Positions 26,844-34,817 of a DNA stretch of 64,000 nucleotides are shown piece by piece. Each line of letters starts with the position of its first letter. Positions within the stretch are counted from its first letter, which is position 1. The translations under genes and the position numbers were made by a program. The stretch spans positions 186,001 through 250,000 of the forward strand of contig NZ_JALJXJ010000009.1 in assembly GCF_024170005.1 (NCBI RefSeq). The letters are read 5' to 3'. The notes below the pieces were generated by a model. That model worked only from the letters and a program-made list of their open reading frames with translations, did not search any database and was not told the origin of the DNA. Source of the stretch: Azospirillum lipoferum. GTDB lineage: Bacteria; Pseudomonadota; Alphaproteobacteria; Azospirillales; Azospirillaceae.

Positions 26844-26870
26844 CTATACTTGTATAGTGTTGTCTATAAT
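26844..26870. promoter_or_regulatory. Probable HutC operator and -10 element between the divergent hut operons
   Basis: CTATACTTGTATAG (26844-26857) has perfect 6-bp arms around TT. A consensus TATAAT at 26865-26870 lies 7 nt further on, 16 nt before the hutF start at 26886, so it can be the -10 of the plus-strand operon. A weak -35 (TTGCCT) would be at 26840-26845 with 19-nt spacing. A repressor bound to the palindrome would cover the promoter spacer. Known HutC sites are TGTATA-like inverted repeats, which supports the assignment. Confidence 0.6.
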
Positions 26871-26885
26871 AGCGAGGGCGCCCTC

Positions 26886-28250
26886 ATGAGCAACCTGTTT
26901 TTTGCCTCGGCGCTGCTGCCGGACGGCTGGGCGGAGGATGTGCTGGTCACGGTGGATGGCCGGGGCCGCATCGTTTCGGCGACGCCCGGTGCCGCCTGCC
27001 CGGCCGATGCGGAGCGCTTCGCCGGGGCGGCGGTCGCCGGCATCGCCAATCTGCATTCCCACGCCCACCAGCGCGCCATCGCCGGGATGGGCGAGTCCTC
27101 CGGCGAAGGATCGGACAGCTTCTGGAGCTGGCGCGAGGTGATGTACCGCGCGCTCGACCGCATGGACCCGGAGGATTTCGAGGCGGTCGCCGCCCAGCTC
27201 TATGTCGAGACGCTGAAGGCCGGCTTCACCGCCATCGCCGAATTCCATTACCTGCACCATGACCGCGACGGCCGCGCCTACGCCGACCCGGCGGAGATGA
27301 GCCACCGCGCTGTTGCCGCCGCGCGGGCCGTCGGGCTGCCGATCACGCTGCTGCCGGTGCTCTACAATGCGTCGGGATTCGGCGGCACGCCGCCGACCGC
27401 CGGGCAGCGGCGCTTCATCCATGACGGGGCAGGGTTCGCGCGGCTGACCGAGGCCCTGCGGGGCACCTACGGCAAGGCGGACGACGTGCGGCTGGGCATC
27501 GCTCCGCATTCCCTGCGAGCCGTCCCGGACGGGTTGCTGACCGAGACCGTCGCCGCCAACCCGCAAGGCCCGATCCACATTCACATCGCCGAGCAGCGCC
27601 GGGAGGTCGAGGACTGCCTCGCCCACCATGGCCGCCGCCCGGTCGAGCATCTGCTGGAGACCCAGCCGGTCGATGGCCGCTGGTGCCTGATCCACGCCAC
27701 CCACATGACCGAGACCGAAGTGACGGGCGTCGCCACCAGCGGTGCCGTTGCCGGCCTGTGCCCGACCACCGAGGCCAATCTGGGCGACGGCTTCTTCGCC
27801 GCCGAATCCTACATGGCGCAGGGTGGGCGCTGGGGCATCGGCTCCGACAGCCACATCTCCGTCAGCCCGGTGGAGGATCTGCGCTGGCTGGAGTACGGCG
27901 CGCGGCTGACCAGCGGCCGGCGCACCGTGCTGGCCGGCGGCCCCCGCCGCTCCACCGCCCGCCGGCTGGTGGAGGACGCCCAGGCCGGCGGCGCGCAGGC
28001 CAGCGGATTCGAAGCCGGACGCATCGCCGCCGGTCTCCGCGCCGACCTCGTCGTGCTCGACACCGACCACCCGCTGCTGGCGGCCCGCAAAGGCGATGCG
28101 CTGCTGGACGGCTGGATTTTCGCTGGAAACGCTCCCCTGGTGCGGGACGTGGTGATCGCCGGACGCGCCGTCGTCCGCGACCGCCGCCACCCGCGCGAGG
28201 CGGAGATCGCCGACCGCTTCAAAAAGACACTTGGGAGACTTCTGGGATGA
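26886..28250 (+). CDS. hutF: Formimidoylglutamate deiminase
   Basis: A 454-residue amidohydrolase-superfamily enzyme that releases ammonia from N-formimino-glutamate to give N-formylglutamate, the fourth step of the five-step histidine route. Metal-binding motifs are in NLHSHAHQRAIAGM (about 55-70), the FHYLHHD segment, HIHIAEQRREVEDC, LIHATHM and the GIGSDSHISVSP segment holding the last Asp. These fit HutF rather than HutI or generic deaminases. ATG 26886 follows GAGGG with 8-nt spacing. The stop overlaps hutH as ATGA. With hutG present and no formiminoglutamase seen, histidine carbon flows through formate. Confidence 0.94.
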   Translation: MSNLFFASALLPDGWAEDVLVTVDGRGRIVSATPGAACPADAERFAGAAVAGIANLHSHAHQRAIAGMGESSGEGSDSFWSWREVMYRALDRMDPEDFEAVAAQLYVETLKAGFTAIAEFHYLHHDRDGRAYADPAEMSHRAVAAARAVGLPITLLPVLYNASGFGGTPPTAGQRRFIHDGAGFARLTEALRGTYGKADDVRLGIAPHSLRAVPDGLLTETVAANPQGPIHIHIAEQRREVEDCLAHHGRRPVEHLLETQPVDGRWCLIHATHMTETEVTGVATSGAVAGLCPTTEANLGDGFFAAESYMAQGGRWGIGSDSHISVSPVEDLRWLEYGARLTSGRRTVLAGGPRRSTARRLVEDAQAGGAQASGFEAGRIAAGLRADLVVLDTDHPLLAARKGDALLDGWIFAGNAPLVRDVVIAGRAVVRDRRHPREAEIADRFKKTLGRLLG

Positions 28251-29785
28251 GCGAGAGCATCACTTTGGTTCCGGGCGCGCTGTCGCTCGACACGCTGCGC
28301 AGCATCTATCGCGGCCGTCCGGCCCTGACGCTCGACCCGGCGGCCTATCCGCGGATGGAGCGCTCCCGTGCCCTGATCGACAAGATCGCCGGCGGCGACG
28401 AGGCGGTCTATGGCGTCAACACCGGCTTCGGCAAGCTGGCCCACACCCACATCGCCGCAAGCGATCTGGAGACGCTCCAGCGCAACCTGATCCTGTCGCA
28501 CGCCACCGGCGTCGGTGCCCCGCTGGCCGATGGCGTCGTGCGGCTGATCCTGGTGATCAAGGCGGTCAGCCTCGCCGTCGGCGCCTCGGGTGTCCGTCCG
28601 GCGCTGGTCGATGCGCTGCTGAAGCTGTATGAGGCCGACGTGCTGCCGGTGGTGCCGGGCAAGGGCTCCGTCGGCGCGTCCGGCGATCTGGCGCCGCTGG
28701 CCCATCTCTGCGGCGTGCTGCTCGGCATCGGCCACGTCCGGGTGAAGGGCGAGACGCTGCCGGCGGAAGAGGGGCTGCGCATCGCCGGCCTGCCGGTCTT
28801 CGACCTGAAGGCCAAGGAGGGTCTCGCCCTCATCAACGGCACCCAGGTGTCGACCGGTCTGGCGCTCGCCGGCCTGTTCGAGATCGAGCGCACCTTCAAG
28901 GCGGCGCTGGTCGCCGGTTCCCTGTCGGTGGAGGCCGTGATGGGCAGCCACCGCCCCTTCGACGCCCGCATCAGCGCATTGCGCGGCCAGCCCGGCCAGA
29001 TCGCCGTCGCCGCCGCCTTCCGCGAGGTGCTGGCCGGCAGCGAACTGAATGCCAGCCACCAGGGCCCCGACTGCCACCGGGTGCAGGACCCCTACAGCCT
29101 GCGCTGTCAGCCGCAGGTGATGGGCGCCGTGCTGGACCAGATGCGGCAGGCGGCGCGCACGCTGGTGATCGAGGCCAACGGCGTCACCGACAACCCGCTG
29201 GTGCTGGTCGATACCGGCGAGGTGCTGTCCGGCGGCAACTTCCATGCGGAGCCGGTGGCGATGGCCGCCGACCAGCTCGCCATCGCCGCGTCGGAGATCG
29301 GTGCCCTGGCCGAACGCCGCATCGCCATGCTGATCGACACCACCATCAGCGGCCTGCCGCCCTTCCTGGTCGCCGAACCGGGGCTGAACTCCGGCTTCAT
29401 GATCGCCCATGTCACCGCGGCGGCGCTGGCGTCGGAGAACAAGACGCTCGCCCACCCCGCCAGCGTCGACAGCCTGCCGACCTCCGCCAACCAGGAGGAC
29501 CATGTCAGCATGGCGACCTTCGCGGCCCGGCGGCTGGGCGACATCGCCGGCAACGTCGCCGACATCGTCGGTATAGAGCTTTTGGCCGCGATTCAGGGTC
29601 TGGAGTTCCATCGCCCGCTGAAGACCACCGAGCGGCTGGAACAGGCCATCGCCACCATCCGCGCCCAGGTGCCGCGCTATGAGGTCGACCGCTACTTCGC
29701 CCCGGATCTGGCCGCCATCGGCGCGCTGGTGCGCGACGGTTCGCTCGACCATCTGATGCCGGTATCCCTGGAGACCGCACAATGA
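28247..29785 (+). CDS. hutH: Histidine ammonia-lyase (histidase)
   Basis: A 512-residue cytoplasmic enzyme for the first step of histidine degradation, eliminating ammonia to give urocanate. The cofactor MIO forms autocatalytically from A144-S145-G146 in GSVGASGDLAPLAH. Y55 in YGVNTGFGKL and the QDPYSLRCQPQV motif are further active-site elements, and SANQEDHVSM near the C-terminus is conserved. Length is normal. It starts by a 4-nt ATGA overlap with hutF and overlaps hutG in the same way, so the three genes form one coupled unit. A long frame open upstream of ATG 28247 is an artefact of high GC. Confidence 0.97.
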   Translation: MSESITLVPGALSLDTLRSIYRGRPALTLDPAAYPRMERSRALIDKIAGGDEAVYGVNTGFGKLAHTHIAASDLETLQRNLILSHATGVGAPLADGVVRLILVIKAVSLAVGASGVRPALVDALLKLYEADVLPVVPGKGSVGASGDLAPLAHLCGVLLGIGHVRVKGETLPAEEGLRIAGLPVFDLKAKEGLALINGTQVSTGLALAGLFEIERTFKAALVAGSLSVEAVMGSHRPFDARISALRGQPGQIAVAAAFREVLAGSELNASHQGPDCHRVQDPYSLRCQPQVMGAVLDQMRQAARTLVIEANGVTDNPLVLVDTGEVLSGGNFHAEPVAMAADQLAIAASEIGALAERRIAMLIDTTISGLPPFLVAEPGLNSGFMIAHVTAAALASENKTLAHPASVDSLPTSANQEDHVSMATFAARRLGDIAGNVADIVGIELLAAIQGLEFHRPLKTTERLEQAIATIRAQVPRYEVDRYFAPDLAAIGALVRDGSLDHLMPVSLETAQ

Positions 29786-30597
29786 CCGATACCATCTTCG
29801 ATCTGGTACAGGGCGACGGGCCGCTGGTCATCAGCATGCCCCATTGCGGCACCGACCTCTCCCCCGGTCTGGCCGGGCGGCTGACGGACGAGGCGATGAC
29901 CCTGCGCGACACCGACTGGCACATCCCGCGCCTGTATGGTTTCGCCGACGGAATGGGGGCGACGCTGCTCAGCGCCCGCTATTCCCGCTATGTCATCGAC
30001 CTCAACCGGCCATCGACCGGCGAAAGCCTCTATCCCGGACAGGCGACCACCGGCCTGTGCCCGGACGTGCTGTTCGACGGCACGCCGCTCTACCGTGACG
30101 GTCAGGAGCCCGACACGGCCGAGATAGCGGAGCGGGTCGAGGCCTATTGGCGGCCCTACCACGACGCGCTGGCGGCGGAACTGGAGCGGGCGAAGGCGCG
30201 GCACGGCTTCGCCCTGCTCTATGACGCCCATTCGATCCGCAGCCATGTGCCGCGGCTGTTCGACGGACGGCTGCATGACCTGAACCTGGGCACCGCAAGA
30301 GGCACCAGCATCGATCCGCAGCTGGCTGCCCGCGTCGTCGCGGCGATGGAAGCCGCAGCGGCGGCGGAGGGTATGACCTGCGTCACCAACGGGCGCTTCG
30401 TCGGCGGCCATATCACCCGCGCCTATGGCCAGCCGGCGGAGGGCGTCCACGCCATCCAGATGGAACTGGCGCAGGACAACTACATGGACGAGGACGCGCC
30501 GCCCTTCGCCTACCGACCGGACCGGGCAGAGCGGCTTCAGCGGGTGCTGACGGCGGTGCTTGACGCCTTCGCCGGCTGGCGGCCGGCGCAGATCTGA
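29782..30597 (+). CDS. hutG: N-formylglutamate deformylase
   Basis: A 271-residue hydrolase that converts N-formyl-glutamate to glutamate and formate, the last step of the pathway. Family motifs include ISMPHCGTDLSP near the N-terminus, DTDWHIPRLY, YVIDLNRPSTGESLYPGQ, LLYDAHSIRSHVPRLFDG and a C-terminal GGHITRAYGQP with the ELAQDNYMDE segment. This is the amidohydrolase-type HutG of Pseudomonas, not the arginase-like formiminoglutamase also called HutG. It is the last gene of the plus-strand hut operon, starting in the hutH stop (ATGA). Two hairpins follow the stop. Confidence 0.94.
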   Translation: MTDTIFDLVQGDGPLVISMPHCGTDLSPGLAGRLTDEAMTLRDTDWHIPRLYGFADGMGATLLSARYSRYVIDLNRPSTGESLYPGQATTGLCPDVLFDGTPLYRDGQEPDTAEIAERVEAYWRPYHDALAAELERAKARHGFALLYDAHSIRSHVPRLFDGRLHDLNLGTARGTSIDPQLAARVVAAMEAAAAAEGMTCVTNGRFVGGHITRAYGQPAEGVHAIQMELAQDNYMDEDAPPFAYRPDRAERLQRVLTAVLDAFAGWRPAQI

Positions 30598-30603
30598 CCT
30601 TCA

Positions 30604-30664
30604 GCGGGGGCGCGGAACCGCCCCCGCACCCGCCGCGTTCCCCTGCGGCGCCGATAACGCGGCG
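30604..30664 (+). terminator. Tandem strong hairpins after the hut operon
   Basis: GCGGGGGCG/CGCCCCCGC (30604-30627, 6-nt loop) starts 7 nt after the hutG stop. A second inverted repeat, CGCCGCGTT/AACGCGGCG, spans 30631-30664. Neither has a T-run, so they may act as Rho-independent-like blocks, RNA 3' protectors or ordinary REP-like elements. The next gene starts at 30685. Confidence 0.4.
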
Positions 30665-30684
30665 CAGGATGCAGGGGACCGGCG

Positions 30685-31320
30685 TTGAGCGACATCATCG
30701 AACGGAACGGGGAACAGAGCGGCATCGAGAATCCGGGCGGCGGCATCGGCTATGGCGGACAGCCTGCACCCGCCATGCTGCAACCGGCCTTGACCGCCGT
30801 CGATGCGCTGGATGCCCAGGTCCATGACATCGTCACCTGCGATCCCGGCCCGGTCAGCCATGCGCTGGCGACCGCGGGCCATTACGCCATAAAGCGCCAT
30901 GTGCTGATCCCCGGCTTCGCCATTGCCGGCATCGTCGGCTTGCTGACCGGCCAGCCGGATCTGCGCCGGGCCGGCAGCGTCGGGGTGGCCGGGCTGGTGG
31001 CGACCGCGACCGCCAGCCGCTCGATCAAGCGCTATGTCAAACGCCGCCGGCCCGACGAATGCGAGCCCCGGCGCAAACCGGGATGGCGGATCAGCGCCCG
31101 CTCGCTGCCGTCCGGTCATGCCGCGAGCGCCTTCGCCGCAGCGACGGCACTTGCCACGGTCAGCCGGTCGCCGGCGCAGAGCATGCTGATCTATGGAACG
31201 GCGGTGGCGCTGGCCAGCGGCCGGGTGGTAAGGCACCGGCATTGGGCCTCCGACGTGCTGGCCGGCGCCCTGCTGGGGACAGCGGTTACTCTGTTGGCAC
31301 GACGGCTCCTACCGCGCTGA
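30685..31320 (+). CDS. PAP2-superfamily membrane phosphatase
   Basis: A 211-residue protein with the three PAP2 signature motifs: KRYVKRRRP (motif 1), SLPSGHAASA (motif 2, with the general-acid His) and ASGRVVRHRHWASDV (motif 3, with the nucleophilic His). Hydrophobic stretches around these support an integral membrane enzyme acting on phosphatidic acid, undecaprenyl pyrophosphate or a similar lipid phosphate. The start is a TTG at 30685 after AGGGGA; an ATG about 30 codons later is possible because the first 30 residues are Gly-rich and nonconserved. It ends 4 nt from the convergent replication initiator stop. Confidence 0.8.
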   Translation: MSDIIERNGEQSGIENPGGGIGYGGQPAPAMLQPALTAVDALDAQVHDIVTCDPGPVSHALATAGHYAIKRHVLIPGFAIAGIVGLLTGQPDLRRAGSVGVAGLVATATASRSIKRYVKRRRPDECEPRRKPGWRISARSLPSGHAASAFAAATALATVSRSPAQSMLIYGTAVALASGRVVRHRHWASDVLAGALLGTAVTLLARRLLPR

Positions 31321-31324
31321 GCCG

Positions 31325-32557
31325 CTACTTCTTCGGCAGCGGCAGGGCGGTCTGCTCCGGCTTGGCGGAGTCGGCGAGCCGCTTGGCCCGCTTGTTGCGC
31401 ATCTCCGCCACCTCTCCCGCCTTCAACGGCACGAAGCCGTCGGGATGCATGGCGTTGCCGACGATCTGCTTGAGAAGGTCGATGTTGGTGGTCTGCACCC
31501 GCCGGCCGCGGCGGACCTGATCGAGGAACTTCTGCGACGGGGTCAGCACATAGTCGATGGCGTCGATGCGCTTGCCGACCTTGGTGTATTCCTTGTCGGC
31601 GATGTCGAGGATCCCCTCCTCCACCAGCGCGTCAACGGCGGAGGTCACCACGCGCAGCGTGTCGCGGCGGCGCGACCACTCGTTCATGCCGCTGTTCTTG
31701 ATGATCTCGTCGGCACTGATCGATACCGGCTTCGCGTCGTCGTCGGCAGTGTCGTATTCGATCGACAGACGGTTGTAGAGCCAGCGCGACACCGGCGACT
31801 TCAGCTTCATCAGCCAGGCGTAGGACACCGGCTTGAACTCCAGGTCTCGGATGGCGGCGGAGACCAGCGGGTTGAATTCCAGATAGGTCTCTTCGACCCC
31901 ACCATCCTCGTCGACCAGATCGGGACGCGAGCGGATCGCCAGCACCGGGAAGGCGGTCGATTCCAGCAGGTTCTGCCCGCGGCTCTTCTTCCCGGGCTCG
32001 GCGCTGCCGCCGGTGGAGATGATGATGCGCGAGCGCGCCAGGATGGTCAGGGATTCGCGGATGTCCTGAATCGACAGGGTGTGGTTGACCGCCCGCAGCT
32101 CCCGCTGGATTTCGTAGAGGCTGAAGCGCATCTGCACCTTGTCGCGGTTCTCGCCGGTCAGCGACAGGCGCGAGCGGTCCATGGCGAGGCGGCGGACGAC
32201 CTGCTCCACCACCTGTTCGCGCTCCGACGGGAAGATCTCGACTTCGACCAGATCCGGGCCGGCACCGGGGGCGCGGTCGTCCTTCTTCGCCATGCTGAGC
32301 CGGTCGATACGGGCGGGTTGGACGGTCAGGCGGTAGTTGCGGCCGCGGAAGGCGAACTCGCGCCGCACCGACTTGATGAAGTTGTCCTTGGTGACCAGTT
32401 CGCCCTTGTCCTTCGCCGCCTTCTCCTTGTCATTGTCGCGGGAGACGAAGACGAACCGCGGCGCCAGATCGTAGAGCGCGATCAGGTGCGATTGCGAACG
32501 GTCTTCCAGCTCGAACAGGATGAGTTGCGCGGCGCTGGTCGGGGCCATCTTGGTCAT
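31325..32557 (-). CDS. repA: Plasmid replication initiator (RepA-like)
   Basis: A 410-residue protein that probably binds the iteron array starting 83 nt upstream of its start codon and opens the origin. The central and C-terminal parts carry winged-helix-like segments, as in iteron-type initiators: QMRFSLYEIQRELRAVNH, then SPVSRWLYNRLSIEYD and a second block RRDTLRVVTSAVDALVEEGIL. The KSPVSRWLYNRL phrase recalls alphaproteobacterial replication initiator protein A. Assignment rests on this and on context: iterons on one side and a parA operon beyond. GGAG sits 6 nt before ATG 32557. The protein has no ATPase motifs, so it is not RepABC-type RepA; RepB/RepC of repABC plasmids are absent. Confidence 0.75.
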   Translation of the reverse strand: MTKMAPTSAAQLILFELEDRSQSHLIALYDLAPRFVFVSRDNDKEKAAKDKGELVTKDNFIKSVRREFAFRGRNYRLTVQPARIDRLSMAKKDDRAPGAGPDLVEVEIFPSEREQVVEQVVRRLAMDRSRLSLTGENRDKVQMRFSLYEIQRELRAVNHTLSIQDIRESLTILARSRIIISTGGSAEPGKKSRGQNLLESTAFPVLAIRSRPDLVDEDGGVEETYLEFNPLVSAAIRDLEFKPVSYAWLMKLKSPVSRWLYNRLSIEYDTADDDAKPVSISADEIIKNSGMNEWSRRRDTLRVVTSAVDALVEEGILDIADKEYTKVGKRIDAIDYVLTPSQKFLDQVRRGRRVQTTNIDLLKQIVGNAMHPDGFVPLKAGEVAEMRNKRAKRLADSAKPEQTALPLPKK

Positions 32558-32639
32558 GAACGTCTCCGGATGTCGGGAGTAACCATGGCGCGGCGGACCC
32601 GCCGGTGCAACAGAACGCAGTGAAATTACCGCATCCGGG

Positions 32640-33117
32640 ATGGAGCATCAGCCCGCGCATAGGACGCCGCACCCCGCGATGATGGAGCAATGGCCCGCGG
32701 TCATGGAGCGATAGCCCGCGATAGGCGCGCCAAGCCTGCCCCGCCGGGGTCGCCAACCGCGACTCCTTGAAGAATCGCGGAGAATCGGCGCCGGAGCAGA
32801 TCGGACACCGAGGGCGGAAACGCGGGCTGCCGCTCCATGGCGGCAGGGCACGGATGCGCGGACGGCCGGATTGCTCGTGATTGCTCCTAAATCAGGGGGC
32901 AATCGCGGGCTGTTGCTCCAGCATCGCGGGCGATGGACGGGTTCCCAATCGCGGGCAAAGGCTCCATGACCGCGGCCAAAGGCACCAGGATTCCGATTCG
33001 GCGGAGAACCGCGGGCCGATGCTCCATGGTCGCGGGCAGGGGCTTTACGGTCGCGGGCTATCGCTGACGATGCGCGGGCTACCGCTCTATGGGGTGTCCA
33101 TGGAGTTCCTGCCCGCG
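32640..33117. other. Iteron array, probable replication origin (oriV)
   Basis: At least fourteen copies of an 18-bp core, consensus CGCGGGCTATGGCTCCAT, within a 21-bp period. In inverted orientation: 32640, 32661 (degenerate), 32682, 32703 and 33100. In plus orientation: 32821, 32904, 32925 (degenerate), 32950, 32971, 33010, 33031, 33052 and 33073 (each figure is the first base). The steps 32640-32661-32682-32703, 32904-32925, 32950-32971 and 33010-33031-33052-33073 are exactly 21 bp, two helical turns. The region has no gene and separates the RepA-like gene (minus) from a plus-strand replication operon. Iteron-controlled theta replication is inferred. No clear DnaA box or AT-rich unwinding element was found. 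Confidence 0.85.
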
Positions 33118-33218
33118 ATTCGACTCTGCCGCGGACCGCTTCGAATCCTGTGAGCCAATCGCGACAGCCGACAAGGCGGCCAATCTTGCGCCGACGGTGC
33201 GGAGGAGTATCGCCACAG

Positions 33219-34037
33219 ATGACCGAGAACAGCACAAATCCCAACCGCTGGGGCCGGATCCCGGCTTGGTGGCTCGACCACCCCGACCTCGACGCTGACG
33301 GCCTCGCCGTGTTGGCGGCACTCAGCACCTACGCCGACGAGGCGGGGGTCTGCTGGCCGTCGCAGGCGACGCTGGCGGACAAGCTGAAACGCAGCCGGCC
33401 GACCGTCAACCGGATCCTGGGCCGGCTGGAGGCCCTTGGACTGGTCAGCATCGAACATCGCCGCTCAGCCAATGGCGGGCGGCTGAGTTGTCGGTATCGG
33501 CTGGCCCTGCTGGCCGAAAACGCGGCCGGCGAGGGTGCAGGGGTGAACATCCCCGCTGACTCAGCAGCGGACTCCCCCTGTTCAGCAGCGAGTCACAAAC
33601 AGCCTGAACCAGAACAGATTCCGGACACGCTCCACCGGCGCGCAGACAAAGGGGCGACGATCGTGGCAGAACCGGTTCCGCAGGACTGGACGCCGCCGCC
33701 AAGCGACCGGCAATGGGCAGCGGACCGCTTCCCCGGCATCGATGTCGATGGACATGCGGAGCGTTTCGTTCAGCAATGCCGCGCCCATGACTACCGCTAC
33801 CGCGATCCGGCCGCGGCCTGGAAGTCCTGGCTGCTGCAGGACGCGGGGCGTATGGCGCAACAGGCCGCGGCAGCGGTCCGCGGACCGGACAGCCGCGGTC
33901 CGCGGACAGCTTCTCGTCCGGTGGCGATTGCGGCAGCCGCCGCGGCCGAACAGCGCCTGTCTGCCTGGGCCAGCGTCGCAGCGCGTCTGAACGGCAGCCA
34001 GCCCAACACACCCGCCAATCCCTGGGGAGTCGCATGA
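33219..34037 (+). CDS. Winged-helix replisome-organiser-like protein
   Basis: A 272-residue protein. Residues about 12-85 form a HTH_36-type winged helix (PAWWLDHPDLDADGLAVLAAL, VCWPSQATLADKLKRSRPTV, then RILGRLEALGLV). Residues about 165-215 carry an RFVQQC-RAHDYRYRDPAAAWKSWLL segment resembling the DNA- or helicase-loader-contacting tail of DnaT, DnaD-like and phage replisome organisers. The remainder is Ala-rich. GGAGGAG precedes ATG 33219 with 11-nt spacing. It is the first gene of a four-gene operon directly after the iteron array, so a role in plasmid primosome assembly is suggested; this is inference from motif resemblance and position. Confidence 0.65.
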   Translation: MTENSTNPNRWGRIPAWWLDHPDLDADGLAVLAALSTYADEAGVCWPSQATLADKLKRSRPTVNRILGRLEALGLVSIEHRRSANGGRLSCRYRLALLAENAAGEGAGVNIPADSAADSPCSAASHKQPEPEQIPDTLHRRADKGATIVAEPVPQDWTPPPSDRQWAADRFPGIDVDGHAERFVQQCRAHDYRYRDPAAAWKSWLLQDAGRMAQQAAAAVRGPDSRGPRTASRPVAIAAAAAAEQRLSAWASVAARLNGSQPNTPANPWGVA

Positions 34038-34669
34038 GCAACCTGCACCCGTTTCCCGCATCGCAGGCCACTCCGCCGAGCCTGCCGCTGCCCTTCGATC
34101 CGGCCATGGCGCCAAATGTGCGCAGCCGGATGCTGCGCGAGGCGTTGCCGGAGCCCTTGCAGCGGTTGCTCGACTGCGGGCAGACCGGACGCCACAGCCG
34201 CTTTACCGAAGACGGCTTCGCCGACGTGATGGAGGACTGGACGCCGCCGGACGGAGTGACACCACGTCATGCTTCCCTGGCTCGGCGCGCGCTTGCGGAG
34301 ATCGACGACACCATCCTGGCGCCGGCGCCGGCCAACCATCTGCTGGGCCGGGTGCTGGCGCTGCTCAGCCATTTCCCGGCGAAGTCGACGACGCCCGAGG
34401 TGGAGCAATTGCTCGCGATGGATTGGGCGGACGATCTGGGAGAGTTCCCGGCCTGGGCCATCGATCAGGCGGCACGCCAGTGGCGGCGGACCCGCAAATG
34501 GCGGCCGAGCATCGCCGAAATCCGCGCCCTGTGCGAGGAGGCCTGTGCGGCGGAACGGGCTTTGGCCGACCGGCTGCGTGCCATCGCGGCGGCGGGGGAA
34601 CAGGCCGGAGAGACAGGGGGAGGCGCGGTGCGCCCGGTGCTGGCGTCGGCAATGCGCCGTATGCGATAA
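34034..34669 (+). CDS. Small helical protein of the replication operon, function unknown
   Basis: Not recognised with certainty. A 211-residue protein starting by an ATGA overlap with the upstream winged-helix gene, so the two are translationally coupled. A Pro-rich N-terminus (about 1-35) precedes a helical region. The C-terminal half has LLSHFPAKSTTPEVEQLLAMD and then AIDQAARQWRRTRKWRPSIAEIRALCEE, a W-RP-IAEI pattern that occurs in phage-type replication accessory proteins. A helper of helicase loading is possible (inference). No enzymatic motif, signal peptide or membrane segment is present. The partition gene parA follows after a 148-nt gap containing palindromes. Confidence 0.6.
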   Translation: MSNLHPFPASQATPPSLPLPFDPAMAPNVRSRMLREALPEPLQRLLDCGQTGRHSRFTEDGFADVMEDWTPPDGVTPRHASLARRALAEIDDTILAPAPANHLLGRVLALLSHFPAKSTTPEVEQLLAMDWADDLGEFPAWAIDQAARQWRRTRKWRPSIAEIRALCEEACAAERALADRLRAIAAAGEQAGETGGGAVRPVLASAMRRMR

Positions 34670-34753
34670 TTAAGATGGTTTCTGTCTTAACTTGGTGGTC
34701 TGTGGCTGGGGAGACACCCTGTCCGGGCCATACGAAGTTAAGACATGTCTTAG
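34670..34753. promoter_or_regulatory. Cluster of TTAAGA/TCTTAA sites upstream of parA
   Basis: Two inverted pairs are visible. TTAAGA at 34670-34675 and TCTTAA at 34685-34690 are separated by 9 nt. TAAGACATGTCTTA at 34739-34752 is a perfect 14-bp palindrome. GTCTTAACTT (34684-34693) and AAGTTAAGAC (34735-34744) are also exact inverse complements across a 41-nt spacer. The sites are AT-rich in a GC-rich setting and occupy the gap before parA. They are candidates for the ParA/partner operator or the centromere-like partition site. Confidence 0.55.
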
Positions 34754-34817
34754 ATTTGCGCCACGGCCGGGCTTTGATAAAAGGGGCCGGCAGCCGATGG
34801 CGATAAGGGGCACTGCA

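Noticed and set aside
25575..26885. Open frame extending upstream of hutF on the plus strand
   Set aside because: It is antisense to hutI, and it crosses the hut promoter. The conserved HutF N-terminus and ribosome site place the start at 26886.
32640..33117. CRISPR array interpretation of the repeated 18-mers
   Set aside because: Copies lie in both orientations, are degenerate and have 3-nt gaps in their 21-bp runs, with no room for spacers and no cas genes. The spacing fits iterons.
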